Shown here in pieces: positions 1 to 9,149 of a DNA stretch of 64,000 bases; position 1 is the first letter of the stretch; every line of letters starts with the position of its first letter. The stretch is taken from the NCBI RefSeq assembly GCF_021462505.1, contig NZ_JAKEDV010000003.1, forward strand, positions 62,001 to 126,000, in the 5' to 3' direction. Origin of the DNA: Thermus brockianus (GTDB lineage Bacteria; Deinococcota; Deinococci; Deinococcales; Thermaceae). Position numbers and translations under genes: made by a program. A model generated the notes under the pieces. The model searched no databases and had not been told where the DNA came from. It saw only the letters and a list, made by a program, of their open reading frames with translations.

Positions 1-1562
<1,562 letters not shown>

Positions 1563-1574
1563 GCTTTCCCTCCC

Positions 1575-2993
1575 TTAGCGCGCGCCCACCACGCCGAAGA
1601 CCTCCCGGGCATCGGCGATCTCTCCCGCCACCGCTGCCGCCGCCACCATCAGGGGGCTCATGAGCACGGTGCGCCCCCTGGGACTTCCCATGCGCCCCTT
1701 GTAGTTGCGGTTGGAGCTGGAGGCGGCGAGCTCATCCCCCTCGAGGCGGTCCGGGTTCATGGCCAGGCACATGGAGCAGCCTGGGTTGCGCCACTCAAAC
1801 CCCGCCTCGCGGAAGACCTCGGCGATGCCCTCCTCCTCGGCCCGCTTCGCCACCCACTCCGAGCCCGGCACCACCAGGGCCCGCACTCCCTTCTTGACCT
1901 TGTGCCCCTTGAGGTAGCGGGCCACCTCCCGGAGGTCGGAAAGCCGGGCGTTGGTGCAGCTTCCGATGAAGGCCACCTGGATGGGCACCCCCTTGATGGG
2001 CTGCCCCGGCCTAAAGCCCATGTAGGCCAGGGCCTCCTCGGCCACGGGCCTTTCCTCCTCGGGAAGCTCCTCCAGGAAGGGGATGCGGCCGTCAATGGGG
2101 ATGGCCTGGCCGGGGTTGATGCCCCAGGTTACCGTGGGAGCGATCTCCTCGGCGCGGAAGGTGACCACGTCGTCGTAAGGAGCGTCGGGGTCGGAGCGGA
2201 AGGAAAGCCACCGCCTTTTGGCCTCCTCCCACTCGGCCCCCTTGGGGGCGTAGGGGCGGCCCTCGAGGTAGCGGAAGGTGGTCTCGTCGGGGTTCACGTA
2301 GCCGATGCGGGCCCCGCCCTCAATGGACATGTTGCAAAGCGTCATGCGGCTTTCCATGTCCATGGCCTCCACCGTGCTCCCCCCGTATTCATAAGCGTAG
2401 CCGAGGCCACCTTTCACCCCCAGGTGGCGGATGATGTGGAGGATCACGTCCTTGGCGTAGACTCCAGGGGCGAGCCTCCCCTCCACGTTGATCCGCCGCA
2501 CCTTGAGCTTCTGGGCGGCGATGGTCTGGGTGGCGAGGACGTCCCGCACCTGGCTCGTACCGATGCCGAAGGCCACGGCCCCAAAGGCCCCGTGGGTGGA
2601 GGTGTGGGAGTCGCCGCAGGCGATGGTCATCCCAGGCTGGGTGAGGCCGAGCTGGGGCCCAATGACGTGGACGATGCCTTGGTTGCCGCTCCCCAGGTCA
2701 AAGAAGGTGATGCCGTGCTCCTGGGTGTTCTGCCTAAGGGCGTCCAGCATGCTCTGGGCCAGGGGGTCTTGGAAGGGCTCGGTGCGGTCGTGGGTGGGGA
2801 CGATGTGGTCCACGGTGGCGAAGGTGCGGTGGGGGTAGCGCACCTTGAGGCCCAGGTCCTTGAGCATCCCGAAGGCCTGGGGACTCGTGACCTCGTGGAG
2901 GAGGTGCAGGTCTATGAAAAGCTGGCTTTGCCCGTTTCTGAGCTTCCGCACCTCGTGGGCCTCCCAAACCTTCTCGTAAAGCGTCTTCCCCAT
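1575..2993 (-). CDS. leuC: 3-isopropylmalate dehydratase large subunit
   Basis: Large subunit of isopropylmalate isomerase, an aconitase-superfamily [4Fe-4S] enzyme. It has 472 residues, normal for bacterial LeuC. Visible motifs are [14 protein letters not shown], and the cluster cysteines in SCTNARLSD and GCSMCLAMN. The ATG follows a purine-rich GGGAGGGAGAGC. The gene is preceded by a leader peptide and a transcription attenuator rather than by leuA, so leuA must be elsewhere. Confidence 0.97.
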   Translation of the reverse strand: MGKTLYEKVWEAHEVRKLRNGQSQLFIDLHLLHEVTSPQAFGMLKDLGLKVRYPHRTFATVDHIVPTHDRTEPFQDPLAQSMLDALRQNTQEHGITFFDLGSGNQGIVHVIGPQLGLTQPGMTIACGDSHTSTHGAFGAVAFGIGTSQVRDVLATQTIAAQKLKVRRINVEGRLAPGVYAKDVILHIIRHLGVKGGLGYAYEYGGSTVEAMDMESRMTLCNMSIEGGARIGYVNPDETTFRYLEGRPYAPKGAEWEEAKRRWLSFRSDPDAPYDDVVTFRAEEIAPTVTWGINPGQAIPIDGRIPFLEELPEEERPVAEEALAYMGFRPGQPIKGVPIQVAFIGSCTNARLSDLREVARYLKGHKVKKGVRALVVPGSEWVAKRAEEEGIAEVFREAGFEWRNPGCSMCLAMNPDRLEGDELAASSSNRNYKGRMGSPRGRTVLMSPLMVAAAAVAGEIADAREVFGVVGAR

Positions 2994-3011
2994 GCTCTCC
3001 CTCCCTATGCG

Positions 3012-3039
3012 AAAATCCCCCGGGGTTTGGGCCCGGGGG
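3012..3039 (-). terminator. leu attenuator terminator hairpin
   Basis: On the minus strand CCCCCGG, a 9-base loop and CCGGGGG form a 7-bp G+C hairpin followed by ATTTT, ending 18 bases before the leuC ATG. Its 5' arm lies inside CCGGGCCC (3029-3036 plus flanks), which is perfectly complementary to GGGCCCGG (3062-3069) at the end of the leader ORF. The terminator is therefore mutually exclusive with an antiterminator. Confidence 0.85.
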
Positions 3040-3056
3040 AAAGCGGAAAGGCCTCC

Positions 3057-3104
3057 CTAGACCGGGCCCGCCCGGCCTAGGTCTAGCAGGATGCCCCGCC
3101 GCAT
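3057..3104 (-). CDS. leuL: leu operon leader peptide
   Basis: A 15-codon ORF encoding MRRGILLDLGRAGPV, with Ile plus three Leu codons (CTG, CTA, CTA) in five positions. The start ATG lies where the predicted transcript begins, about 8 bases after the -10, so it is probably translated leaderless. CTAGACC (3080-3086), covering Leu codons, is the exact inverse complement of GGTCTAG (3057-3063) at the stop codon, giving the 1:2 pause hairpin of a classical amino-acid attenuator. Strand 2 can instead pair with strand 3 of the terminator. The symbol leuL is by analogy with enteric leaders. Confidence 0.8.
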   Translation of the reverse strand: MRRGILLDLGRAGPV

Positions 3105-3112
3105 TGCCCTAT

Positions 3113-3141
3113 AGCCTAAGGCCTTCCTGCGCCTGGGTCAA
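3113..3141 (-). promoter_or_regulatory. leu operon promoter
   Basis: TTGACC (3136-3141), a 17-base spacer and TAGGCT (3113-3118) on the minus strand. The transcript would start within a few bases of the leader ATG at 3104. The -35 abuts the -35 of the divergent tRNA-Leu promoter. Confidence 0.75.
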
Positions 3142-3143
3142 GC

Positions 3144-3172
3144 TTGACGCGAGGCCTAAACCCCCCTAGAAT
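3144..3172 (+). promoter_or_regulatory. tRNA-Leu promoter
   Basis: TTGACG (3144-3149), 17-base spacer, TAGAAT (3167-3172), with the tRNA starting 14 bases later. The two back-to-back -35 boxes form the perfect 12-bp palindrome GTCAAGCTTGAC (3137-3148). Confidence 0.8.
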
Positions 3173-3185
3173 GACTTTTGCGTCT

Positions 3186-3272
3186 GCCGGGGTGGCGGAA
3201 TTGGTAGACGCGCATGATTCAGGGTCATGTGCCCGCAAGGGCGTGCGGGTTCAAGTCCCGCCCCCGGCACCA
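3186..3272 (+). tRNA. tRNA-Leu (CAG)
   Basis: 87 bases with CCA encoded. The acceptor stem GCCGGGG pairs with CCCCGGC (3262-3268). The anticodon stem CATGA/TCATG encloses the loop TTCAGGG, giving anticodon CAG, which reads CTG. The long variable arm, the D-loop AATTGGTAGA and the T-arm GGTTCAAGTCC are typical of class II tRNA-Leu. Confidence 0.97.
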
Positions 3273-3275
3273 GAA

Positions 3276-3303
3276 GGCCCCCGCAAGGGGGCCATCGCCT
3301 TTT
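3276..3303 (+). terminator. tRNA-Leu terminator
   Basis: GGCCCCC (3276-3282), loop GCAA, GGGGGCC (3287-3293), then ATCGCC and a short T-run ending at 3303. The T-run is displaced by six bases, so termination may be only partial. Confidence 0.55.
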
Positions 3304-3311
3304 GCTACACT
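3303..3311 (+). promoter_or_regulatory. trpS extended -10 promoter
   Basis: TGC followed by TACACT (3306-3311) is an extended -10, six bases before the trpS ATG. No good -35 is visible, as expected for an extended -10. This predicts a leaderless trpS mRNA. Confidence 0.6.
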
Positions 3312-3317
3312 TAGGCC

Positions 3318-4331
3318 ATGCGACGGGTGCTCTCCGGCATCCAGCCCTCGGGGGAGATCCACATCGGGAACTACCTGGGGGCCATCAAGCAGTGGGTGGC
3401 CCTGGGGGAGAAGCTGGGCAGGGAGGCTTTTTTCTGCATCGTGGACTACCACGCCCTCACCAACCCCTTGGCCTACGACCCCTCAACCCTGGCCCGCCGC
3501 ACCTTTGAGGCGGCGCTCGTCAACATCGCCGCTGGGCTCAATCCGGAAAAGGTCACCCTCTTCGTCCAGTCCCACGTGCCCGAGCACACGGAGCTTTCCT
3601 GGGTCTTCACCACCCTAACCCCCTTGGGGGACCTGACCCGCATGACCCAGTTCAAGGACAAGGCCAGCAAGCAGGAGACCATCTGGTCTGGCCTCCTCAT
3701 GTACCCCGTCCTGCAGGCGGCGGACATCCTCATCTACAAGGCGGATACCGTGCCCGTGGGGGAGGACCAGGTGCAACACATTGAGCTCACCCGGGAGATC
3801 GCCCGCCGCTTCAACCACCTCTTCGGGGAAACCTTTCCCGAGCCCGAGGCCCTTCTCAACCCGGAGGCCCCTAGGGTGCCGGGCATTGACGGCAAGGCCA
3901 AGATGAGCAAGTCCCTGGGGAACACCATCGGCCTTTTGGAGCCCGAGGAGAGCATCTGGCAGAAGATCCAGCACCTGCCCGACGACCCCCAGCGGATCCG
4001 GCTTTCCGACCCCGGGGACCCTGAGCGGACCATCGTCTTCACCTACCTTTCCTATTTCGCCCCCAAGGAGCTGGTGGAGGCGCTTAAGGAGGAGTACCGC
4101 AAGGCGGGGGTGGGCACGTACGTGGTGAAGCGCATCCTCTTTGAGGAGATGATGAAGACCTTAAGGCCCATCCGGGAGCGGGCCGAAGCCCTCAAGCGGG
4201 ACCCCGACTACGTGATGGACGCCCTTTTGGAAGGGGCGAAGCGGGCGAGGGCGGTGGCGGCGGCCACCATGGAAGAGGTGCGGGAGAAGGTGGGCCTCCT
4301 CCTGCCCAGGAAGCGGCCGGTCCTGGCGTGA
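3318..4331 (+). CDS. trpS: tryptophanyl-tRNA synthetase
   Basis: Class I aminoacyl-tRNA synthetase charging tRNA-Trp. It has 337 residues, typical of bacterial TrpRS. The HIGN signature lies at residues 15-18 within SGEIHIGNYLGA, and KMSKS at about 195-199. The ATG is fixed by an extended -10 that ends six bases upstream. The stop overlaps the scpA GTG as GTGA, so scpA is co-transcribed. Confidence 0.97.
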   Translation: MRRVLSGIQPSGEIHIGNYLGAIKQWVALGEKLGREAFFCIVDYHALTNPLAYDPSTLARRTFEAALVNIAAGLNPEKVTLFVQSHVPEHTELSWVFTTLTPLGDLTRMTQFKDKASKQETIWSGLLMYPVLQAADILIYKADTVPVGEDQVQHIELTREIARRFNHLFGETFPEPEALLNPEAPRVPGIDGKAKMSKSLGNTIGLLEPEESIWQKIQHLPDDPQRIRLSDPGDPERTIVFTYLSYFAPKELVEALKEEYRKAGVGTYVVKRILFEEMMKTLRPIRERAEALKRDPDYVMDALLEGAKRARAVAAATMEEVREKVGLLLPRKRPVLA

Positions 4332-4975
4332 TCCGCTTGGAGTTTCCGGGCTTTTCCGGGTCTCCCTGGGAGCTTAGGGAGGCCCTCCGGCGGGGCCGGC
4401 TTTCCCCGAAGGACCTCCCCGTCCTTTGGGTGGTGGAGCAGGCCCTTGCCCAGGTGCCCGAGGAGCTTAAGGCGAGGGCGGAGCTTCTCCCCCTCTTGGC
4501 CGAGCTCCTCGTGCTCAAGCTGGCCCCGGAAAAGGCCCTGGTGCCCAAGGAGGAAGGGGAGGAGGCCCCCTTGGTGCGGGTCCTTTTGGACCTTTCCGAG
4601 GCCGTGGCCTTTTTGGAAGGGCGCTTGGCCAGGCGGGCCAGGCTTTACCCTGCGGCGCCCCCACCCGTGCCTAGGCCCTCCCTTCGGCTGCCCCCAAGGG
4701 TCCTGGCCGAGGCGGCCCGCCCCTTCCGGAAGGCGGTGCTCCACCTGCCCCGGGAGGCCTTTGGCCTCGAGGAGGCCTGGGCCAGGCTGGTGCCCTACCT
4801 GAGGGGGCGGGTGGCCTTCCACCGCCTGCCCTTTCCCTCTTGGGCGGAAAAGGCGGTGGGCTTTGCCGCCCTCCTGGAGGCCTGCCGTCTGGGGCGGGTG
4901 CGGCTATACCAAGAGGCCCCCTTTGCCCCCCTTTACGTGGAGGTGGAGGAGGCCCTGGAGCGGCGCTTAGCCTAG
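4328..4975 (+). CDS. scpA: segregation and condensation protein A
   Basis: 215 residues with the ScpA pattern: an N-terminal helical region that would bind the SMC neck, a variable middle (PAAPPPVPRPS) and a C-terminal winged-helix-like part that would bind the SMC cap. As kleisin of the SMC-ScpAB complex it would organise and segregate the chromosome. It starts at GTG overlapping the trpS stop. ScpB is not in the window. The assignment rests on the general sequence pattern (SGSPWELREALRRGRLSPKDLPV is like the family N-terminus), as there is no catalytic motif. It converges on and overlaps by 4 bases the next gene. Confidence 0.85.
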   Translation: MIRLEFPGFSGSPWELREALRRGRLSPKDLPVLWVVEQALAQVPEELKARAELLPLLAELLVLKLAPEKALVPKEEGEEAPLVRVLLDLSEAVAFLEGRLARRARLYPAAPPPVPRPSLRLPPRVLAEAARPFRKAVLHLPREAFGLEEAWARLVPYLRGRVAFHRLPFPSWAEKAVGFAALLEACRLGRVRLYQEAPFAPLYVEVEEALERRLA

Positions 4976-5376
4976 CGCCTAGCCTCCCGGGCCAAAAGCC
5001 CCATGCTCAGGGCGATGAGGAGGAAGGCGAGGAGGGCTTGCAAGGGGATGGGGAACTGGGGGATGTACTCCACCGAGCAGGGCACGGGGGGCTTGCAGGC
5101 GAGGGTGAAGAGGTTGGGGAACCTTTGCTCTAGGAGGTGCAAGGTGCTGATGCTTCCCCCGATGAGGGAGAGGGCGAGGCTATAGGGCCACACCCCAAGG
5201 TCCTGCCGCCAGAGGGCGAGCCCCAAGAGCACCGCCTGCGGGTACATGAAGATCCGCTGGTACCAGCAGAGCTCGCAGGGGAGGAAAAGCCGCACCTCGG
5301 AGTAGTAGAGGCTACCCAAGGTGGCCACCAGGGCCACCACCCAGGCGAAACCGAGGAGGAGAGGGCCGCGCTTCAT
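4972..5376 (-). CDS. DsbB/BdbC-like disulfide oxidoreductase
   Basis: 134-residue inner-membrane protein with four hydrophobic segments. Cysteine pairs sit where DsbB family proteins carry them: CELC after the first membrane segment and C-x5-C (CKPPVPC) in the second periplasmic loop. It would pass electrons from a periplasmic thioredoxin-like protein to quinone. I chose the ATG at 5376 (MKRGPLLLGF) because TATGCT (5384-5389, minus strand) ends seven bases upstream, giving a leaderless mRNA. A longer reading to 5388 or beyond would overlap the -10. No DsbA-like partner is adjacent. Confidence 0.85.
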   Translation of the reverse strand: MKRGPLLLGFAWVVALVATLGSLYYSEVRLFLPCELCWYQRIFMYPQAVLLGLALWRQDLGVWPYSLALSLIGGSISTLHLLEQRFPNLFTLACKPPVPCSVEYIPQFPIPLQALLAFLLIALSMGLLAREARR

Positions 5377-5383
5377 CGGGTAA

Positions 5384-5399
5384 AGCATACCCTTAAACT
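5384..5399. promoter_or_regulatory. overlapping divergent -10 elements
   Basis: Minus-strand TATGCT (5384-5389) serves the DsbB-like gene and plus-strand TAAACT (5394-5399) serves the small Cys-rich gene. Each ends seven bases before its start codon. Only 30 bases separate the two start codons, so each promoter's -35 region falls inside the other gene's first codons. Confidence 0.55.
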
Positions 5400-5406
5400 G
5401 GGGTTT

Positions 5407-5562
5407 GTGAAGGACGAGGAAAAGGCTTTGCGGGAGGGGGAGGACTTCTACTGGGAGGGGGACCGGGTGGTTTTCACGGAGGCCTACCACCGCAAGCGGG
5501 GCTACTGCTGCGGCTCGGGGTGCCGCCACTGCCCCTGGCGGCCTAAGGAAGAGGAGGGCTAG
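5407..5562 (+). CDS. DUF5522-like small Cys-rich protein
   Basis: 51 residues starting at GTG 5407 (KDEEKALREGEDFYWEGDRV). The conserved C-terminal motif YCCGSGCRHCPW is the hallmark of a small family (DUF5522-like) of unknown function, probably binding a metal or cluster through its four cysteines. The start is supported by TAAACT seven bases upstream and by the family's usual length of about 50-60. The frame is open further upstream, but that part lies antisense to the DsbB-like gene and is not conserved-looking. Confidence 0.7.
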   Translation: MKDEEKALREGEDFYWEGDRVVFTEAYHRKRGYCCGSGCRHCPWRPKEEEG

Positions 5563-5568
5563 GCCCGG

Positions 5569-6483
5569 TTAGGCCTCGAGGAGGGCCTCCACGAAGGCCT
5601 CGGCGTCAAAGGGCTGGAGGTCCTCCGGGCCTTCCCCCACCCCGATGAACCGGATGGGCACCCTCAGGGTGCGCACGATGGGCACCAAGACCCCACCCTT
5701 GGCGGTGCCGTCCAGCTTGGTGACGATGACCCCCGTGAGGCCCACCGCCTCGTGGAAGCGCTTGGCCTGCTCCAGGCCGTTTTGCCCCGTGACCGCATCC
5801 AGCACCAGCCAGACCTCCCCGGGCTCCCCGGGCTCGGCCTTGGCGATGGCCCGCTTCACCTTCTTGAGCTCCTCCATCAGGTTGTGCTTGGTGTGCAGGC
5901 GGCCGGCGGTGTCCACAAAGAGGAGGTCAAAGCCCCGGGCCTGGCGGGCCTTGGCGGCGTCAAAGGCCAGGGCGGCGGGGTCCGCCCCTTCGGGCCCTTG
6001 GATCACGGGGATACCCAGGCGCTTGCCCCACTCGGCGAGCTGCGTGGCCCCGGCGGCGCGGAAGGTGTCCCCGGCGCAGAACATCACCTTCTTGCCCAAG
6101 GCCTGGTAGTAGCGGCCCAGCTTGGCGATGGTGGTGGTCTTGCCCACCCCGTTCACCCCCACCACCATCACCACGTGCCCCCGGGGCTCCACCGGTTTTA
6201 AGCTTTGCGGGCGGAAGCCCAGCTTGCGCAAGGTCGCCCGGCGCTCGTCCGGCTCCAGCATCTGGACGAGCTTTTCCTTCACCGCTTCCTTCAGGTCCTT
6301 TCTCCCGGAGGCCTTTAGCTCCGCCAAAAGCTCCTCCGTGGCCGCCACCCCCACGTCGGCGGCGAGGAGGGCCATTTCCAACTCCTCCAGGACCTCCTCG
6401 GGGTTGCCGCCCCAAGGGACGGCCTTGAGGAGGGTTTCCCGGGTCTTGGCCAGCCCGGCCTTGAGGCGGTCAAAGAAACCCAT
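5569..6483 (-). CDS. ftsY: signal recognition particle receptor FtsY
   Basis: 304 residues; SRP GTPase that docks the SRP-ribosome complex at the membrane. The N-terminus MGFFDRLKAGLAKTRETLLK is an amphipathic membrane-targeting helix and the long acidic A domain of enteric FtsY is absent, as in other Thermus FtsY. The N domain is followed by the G domain with GVNGVGKTTTIAKLG (P-loop), DTFRAAG, VDTAGR, TKLDGTAKGG and GVGEGPEDL. The ATG at 6483 overlaps the upstream gene's stop (TAATG), so the two are coupled. Confidence 0.96.
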   Translation of the reverse strand: MGFFDRLKAGLAKTRETLLKAVPWGGNPEEVLEELEMALLAADVGVAATEELLAELKASGRKDLKEAVKEKLVQMLEPDERRATLRKLGFRPQSLKPVEPRGHVVMVVGVNGVGKTTTIAKLGRYYQALGKKVMFCAGDTFRAAGATQLAEWGKRLGIPVIQGPEGADPAALAFDAAKARQARGFDLLFVDTAGRLHTKHNLMEELKKVKRAIAKAEPGEPGEVWLVLDAVTGQNGLEQAKRFHEAVGLTGVIVTKLDGTAKGGVLVPIVRTLRVPIRFIGVGEGPEDLQPFDAEAFVEALLEA

Positions 6484-6920
6484 TAGCGGAAGTTCACCCC
6501 CAGGGCGAAGCGCCACACCTTGGGGAAATCGGCGAAGCCGTAGACGTAGCTTCCCTCGGCGAAGAGGCCGGTGGAGGGGTCCAGAAGGCCCTCGAGGCCC
6601 AGGGTAAAGCTTACCCCCGCCGTGAGGCTTGGCCCCACGAGGGCGCCCAAGCCCCCGCCGAAGTAGGGGAGGAGGCCCCTAAGGCTTGGGTCGTACTGGC
6701 CCAGGTCGGGCTTGAAGAGGAGGGCAGCCTCCAGGGCTACCCCCGGGGCGGCGGGGGCGAGCTCGGCCGTGAGGCGGCCCGTCAGGTTCTGCCTTAGGCG
6801 GCTTTCCACCCCGGCCCCGAAGGTGAGGCCCAGGGTTTCCCCGTGGCCAAAGCGCATCTGGATGGCGCTTTGGGCGTGGGCTAGACCGAGGAGGGCGAGG
6901 AGGACGAAAACCCGCTTCAT
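6483..6920 (-). CDS. predicted exported beta-barrel-like protein
   Basis: 145 residues with a clear signal peptide (MKRVFVLLALLGLAHAQ, cleavage after AHA or HAQ). The rest alternates hydrophobic and polar residues with many glycines, and it ends in WRFALGVNFR, like a small outer-membrane beta-barrel. I do not recognise a named family. It is translationally coupled to ftsY (TAATG), an odd partnership that may only reflect shared promoter use. Confidence 0.65.
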   Translation of the reverse strand: MKRVFVLLALLGLAHAQSAIQMRFGHGETLGLTFGAGVESRLRQNLTGRLTAELAPAAPGVALEAALLFKPDLGQYDPSLRGLLPYFGGGLGALVGPSLTAGVSFTLGLEGLLDPSTGLFAEGSYVYGFADFPKVWRFALGVNFR

Positions 6921-6928
6921 CCTTGTCC

Positions 6929-6934
6929 AGTATA
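6929..6934 (-). promoter_or_regulatory. -10 element upstream of the barrel-like gene and ftsY
   Basis: TATACT on the minus strand, eight bases before the ATG at 6920; the intervening bases include AAGG. The -35 region would fall in the 3' end of gltX and is poor. Confidence 0.45.
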
Positions 6935-6953
6935 GCCCCTCTCGCGCCGCTTT

Positions 6954-8366
6954 TCACGAATGGGCCAGCGCCCGCTCCAGCCGCCTGAGGACCCGCTCCT
7001 TGCCCAGAAGGGCGAGGATCTCAAAAAGCCCCGGGGTTTCCAGGCTTCCCGTGACGGCGGCCCGGAGGGGTTGGGCCACCTGGCCGAGCTTTAGGCCCCT
7101 TGCCTCGGCGAACCCCCTGAGGAGGTTTTCCAGGGCGGTTTCGCTCCAGTCCTCCTGGGCCTTCAGGGCGGGGAAAAGCTCTTCAAGAAGGGGAAGGCCC
7201 TCCTTTAGCTTGGCGAGGGCTTTTTCCGCAAAGGGGTAGTCCTCGGTGAAGAGGTAGCGGGCCTTCTCGGGGAACTCCTTCAGGGTGTCAAACCGGGGGC
7301 GCATGAGGGCTACGGCCCTTTGCAGGTAGGCCTCGTCGGGCCAGGAAAGCCCCGCCTCCCTCAAAAAGGGCTTCACCCGCTCGGCCACCGCTTCCAGGGG
7401 GAGGACCTCCCGGATGTACTTCCCGTTCATCCACCTGAGCTTTTCCAGGTCAAAGACCGGCCCCCCCAGGGATACCCGCTCCCAGCTGAAGGCCTCTATG
7501 AACTCCTCCAGGGTGAAGATCTCCCGCCCATCCGGCATGGAGAAGCCCATGAGGCAGAGGTAGTTCCTCAGGGCCTCGGGCAGGAAGCCTTCCCCTTTGT
7601 ACCACTCCAAGGAGGTGTGGCTTTTCCGCTTGCTGATCTTGGTCTTGTCGGGGTTGCGCAGGAGGGGCATGTGGTAGAACTTGGGCACCTCCCAGCCAAA
7701 GGCCCGGTAGAGGAGGACGTGGATGGGGGTGGAGACGAGCCACTCCTCCGCCCGGATCACGTCCGTGACCCCCATGAGGTGGTCGTCCACCACGTTGGCC
7801 AGGTGGTAGGTGGGGTAGCCGTCGGACTTCAGGAGGACCACGTCGGGGATCTCCTGGTTGTCGTAGACCACCACCCCCCGGAGCTCGTCCTTGACCTCCG
7901 TGGTCCCGGGGCGGGGGACCTTGAGCCGGATCACGTGGGGTTCGCCCCGCCGGGCCCGCTCCTCCGCCTCTTCCGGGGGAATGTTCCGGGCCCGGCCGTC
8001 GTAGCCTCCTTTTTCCTTGCGGATCCTTTCAAGCTCCTCGGGGGTTTCAAAGGCCCGGTAGGCAAAGCCGCGCCTTAGGAGCTCCTCGGCGTACTGCCGG
8101 TAGAGGGGAAGCCTTTCCGACTGGCGGTAGGGCCCGTGGGGGCCACCGATGTCCGGACCCTCGTCGTAGGTGATACCGAGCCACTTCAGGGCGGCCAGGA
8201 TCCTTTCCTCCGCGCCCGGCACATAGCGGGCGCGGTCCGTGTCCTCAATGCGCACCAGGAAACGCCCCCCGTTTTTGCGGGCCCAGGCGTAGTTGAAGAG
8301 GGCGATGTAGGCCGTGCCCACGTGGGGGTCCCCCGTGGGGCTCGGAGCGATGCGGGTCACCACCAT
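6954..8366 (-). CDS. gltX: glutamyl-tRNA synthetase
   Basis: 470 residues, essentially the length of T. thermophilus GluRS, and beginning [20 protein letters not shown] as that enzyme does. HVGTA is the HIGH-type signature and KISKRKS the KMSKS-type signature. The C-terminal helical anticodon-binding domain follows. GATAAT lies nine bases before the ATG with GAGG in between. No glutaminyl-tRNA synthetase is present here, so I cannot say whether it is discriminating. Confidence 0.97.
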   Translation of the reverse strand: MVVTRIAPSPTGDPHVGTAYIALFNYAWARKNGGRFLVRIEDTDRARYVPGAEERILAALKWLGITYDEGPDIGGPHGPYRQSERLPLYRQYAEELLRRGFAYRAFETPEELERIRKEKGGYDGRARNIPPEEAEERARRGEPHVIRLKVPRPGTTEVKDELRGVVVYDNQEIPDVVLLKSDGYPTYHLANVVDDHLMGVTDVIRAEEWLVSTPIHVLLYRAFGWEVPKFYHMPLLRNPDKTKISKRKSHTSLEWYKGEGFLPEALRNYLCLMGFSMPDGREIFTLEEFIEAFSWERVSLGGPVFDLEKLRWMNGKYIREVLPLEAVAERVKPFLREAGLSWPDEAYLQRAVALMRPRFDTLKEFPEKARYLFTEDYPFAEKALAKLKEGLPLLEELFPALKAQEDWSETALENLLRGFAEARGLKLGQVAQPLRAAVTGSLETPGLFEILALLGKERVLRRLERALAHS

Positions 8367-8420
8367 ACCTCGCCCATTATCTCATCCGCGCTTAAAGGCC
8401 GGGCCTTAGGCTTGGGGGTA

Positions 8421-9149
8421 ATGGATGGGGAGCTTCTGGCCCAGGGTTTGCGCAAACGCTACGGCCCCAAGGAGGTGGTCAAGGGCGTGGACCTCCACCT
8501 CAGGCGGGGGGAGATCGTGGCCCTCTTTGGCCCCAACGGGGCGGGGAAGACCACCACCTTTTACATGGTGGTGGGGTTCATCCGGCCCACGGCGGGGCGC
8601 ATCTACCTGAAGGGGCAAGAGGTGAGCCGCCTACCCATGTACAAAAGGGCCCGGCTCGGCCTCGGCTACCTGCCCCAGGAGCCCAGCGCCTTCCGGCGGA
8701 TGACCGTGTTGGAAAACCTCCTCGCCATCCTGGAGTTCCAGCCCCTTTCCAAAGGGGAACGCCTAGAGAAGGCCAAGGCCCTTTTGGAAGAGCTCGCCAT
8801 CTACCACCTAAAAGACCGCCTGGCCTACGCCCTTTCCGGGGGGGAGAGGAGGCGGCTGGAGATCGCCCGGGCCCTCTGCACGGACCCGGATTTTATCCTT
8901 CTGGACGAGCCCTTTACCGGGGTGGACCCCAAGAACGTGCGGGAGATCCAGAAGGTGATCGCCGAGCTCCGGGAAAGGCGGGGGGTGGGGGTTTTCATCA
9001 CCGACCATGCGGTGCGGGAAACCCTGGCCATCACGGACCGGGTCTACCTCATGTACGACGGCCAGGTCCTCTTCCACGGGGACCCGGATACCTTCGCCCA
9101 GGACCAAGGGGTAAGGCGGCACTACCTGGGCGAGGACTACGAGCTCTAG
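8421..9149 (+). CDS. lptB: ABC transporter ATPase, LptB-like
   Basis: 242 residues starting [15 protein letters not shown]. Walker A is GPNGAGKTT, the signature [15 protein letters not shown] and Walker [14 protein letters not shown]. Full-length similarity in pattern is to LptB, the cytoplasmic ATPase that powers lipopolysaccharide export with LptFG. The permeases are not adjacent. In Thermus, whose outer membrane lacks classical LPS, the cargo could be another envelope glycolipid. It is followed with no gap by the DUF3084 gene (TAG then ATG). I chose the start by homology; the open frame extends upstream into gltX's promoter. Confidence 0.85.
   Translation: MDGELLAQGLRKRYGPKEVVKGVDLHLRRGEIVALFGPNGAGKTTTFYMVVGFIRPTAGRIYLKGQEVSRLPMYKRARLGLGYLPQEPSAFRRMTVLENLLAILEFQPLSKGERLEKAKALLEELAIYHLKDRLAYALSGGERRRLEIARALCTDPDFILLDEPFTGVDPKNVREIQKVIAELRERRGVGVFITDHAVRETLAITDRVYLMYDGQVLFHGDPDTFAQDQGVRRHYLGEDYEL

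Noticed and set aside
5137..5406. N-terminal extension of the DUF5522-like gene to an ATG at 5137.
   Set aside because: It would lie wholly antisense to the DsbB-like gene and has shadow composition; the -10 at 5394-5399 and family length support GTG 5407.
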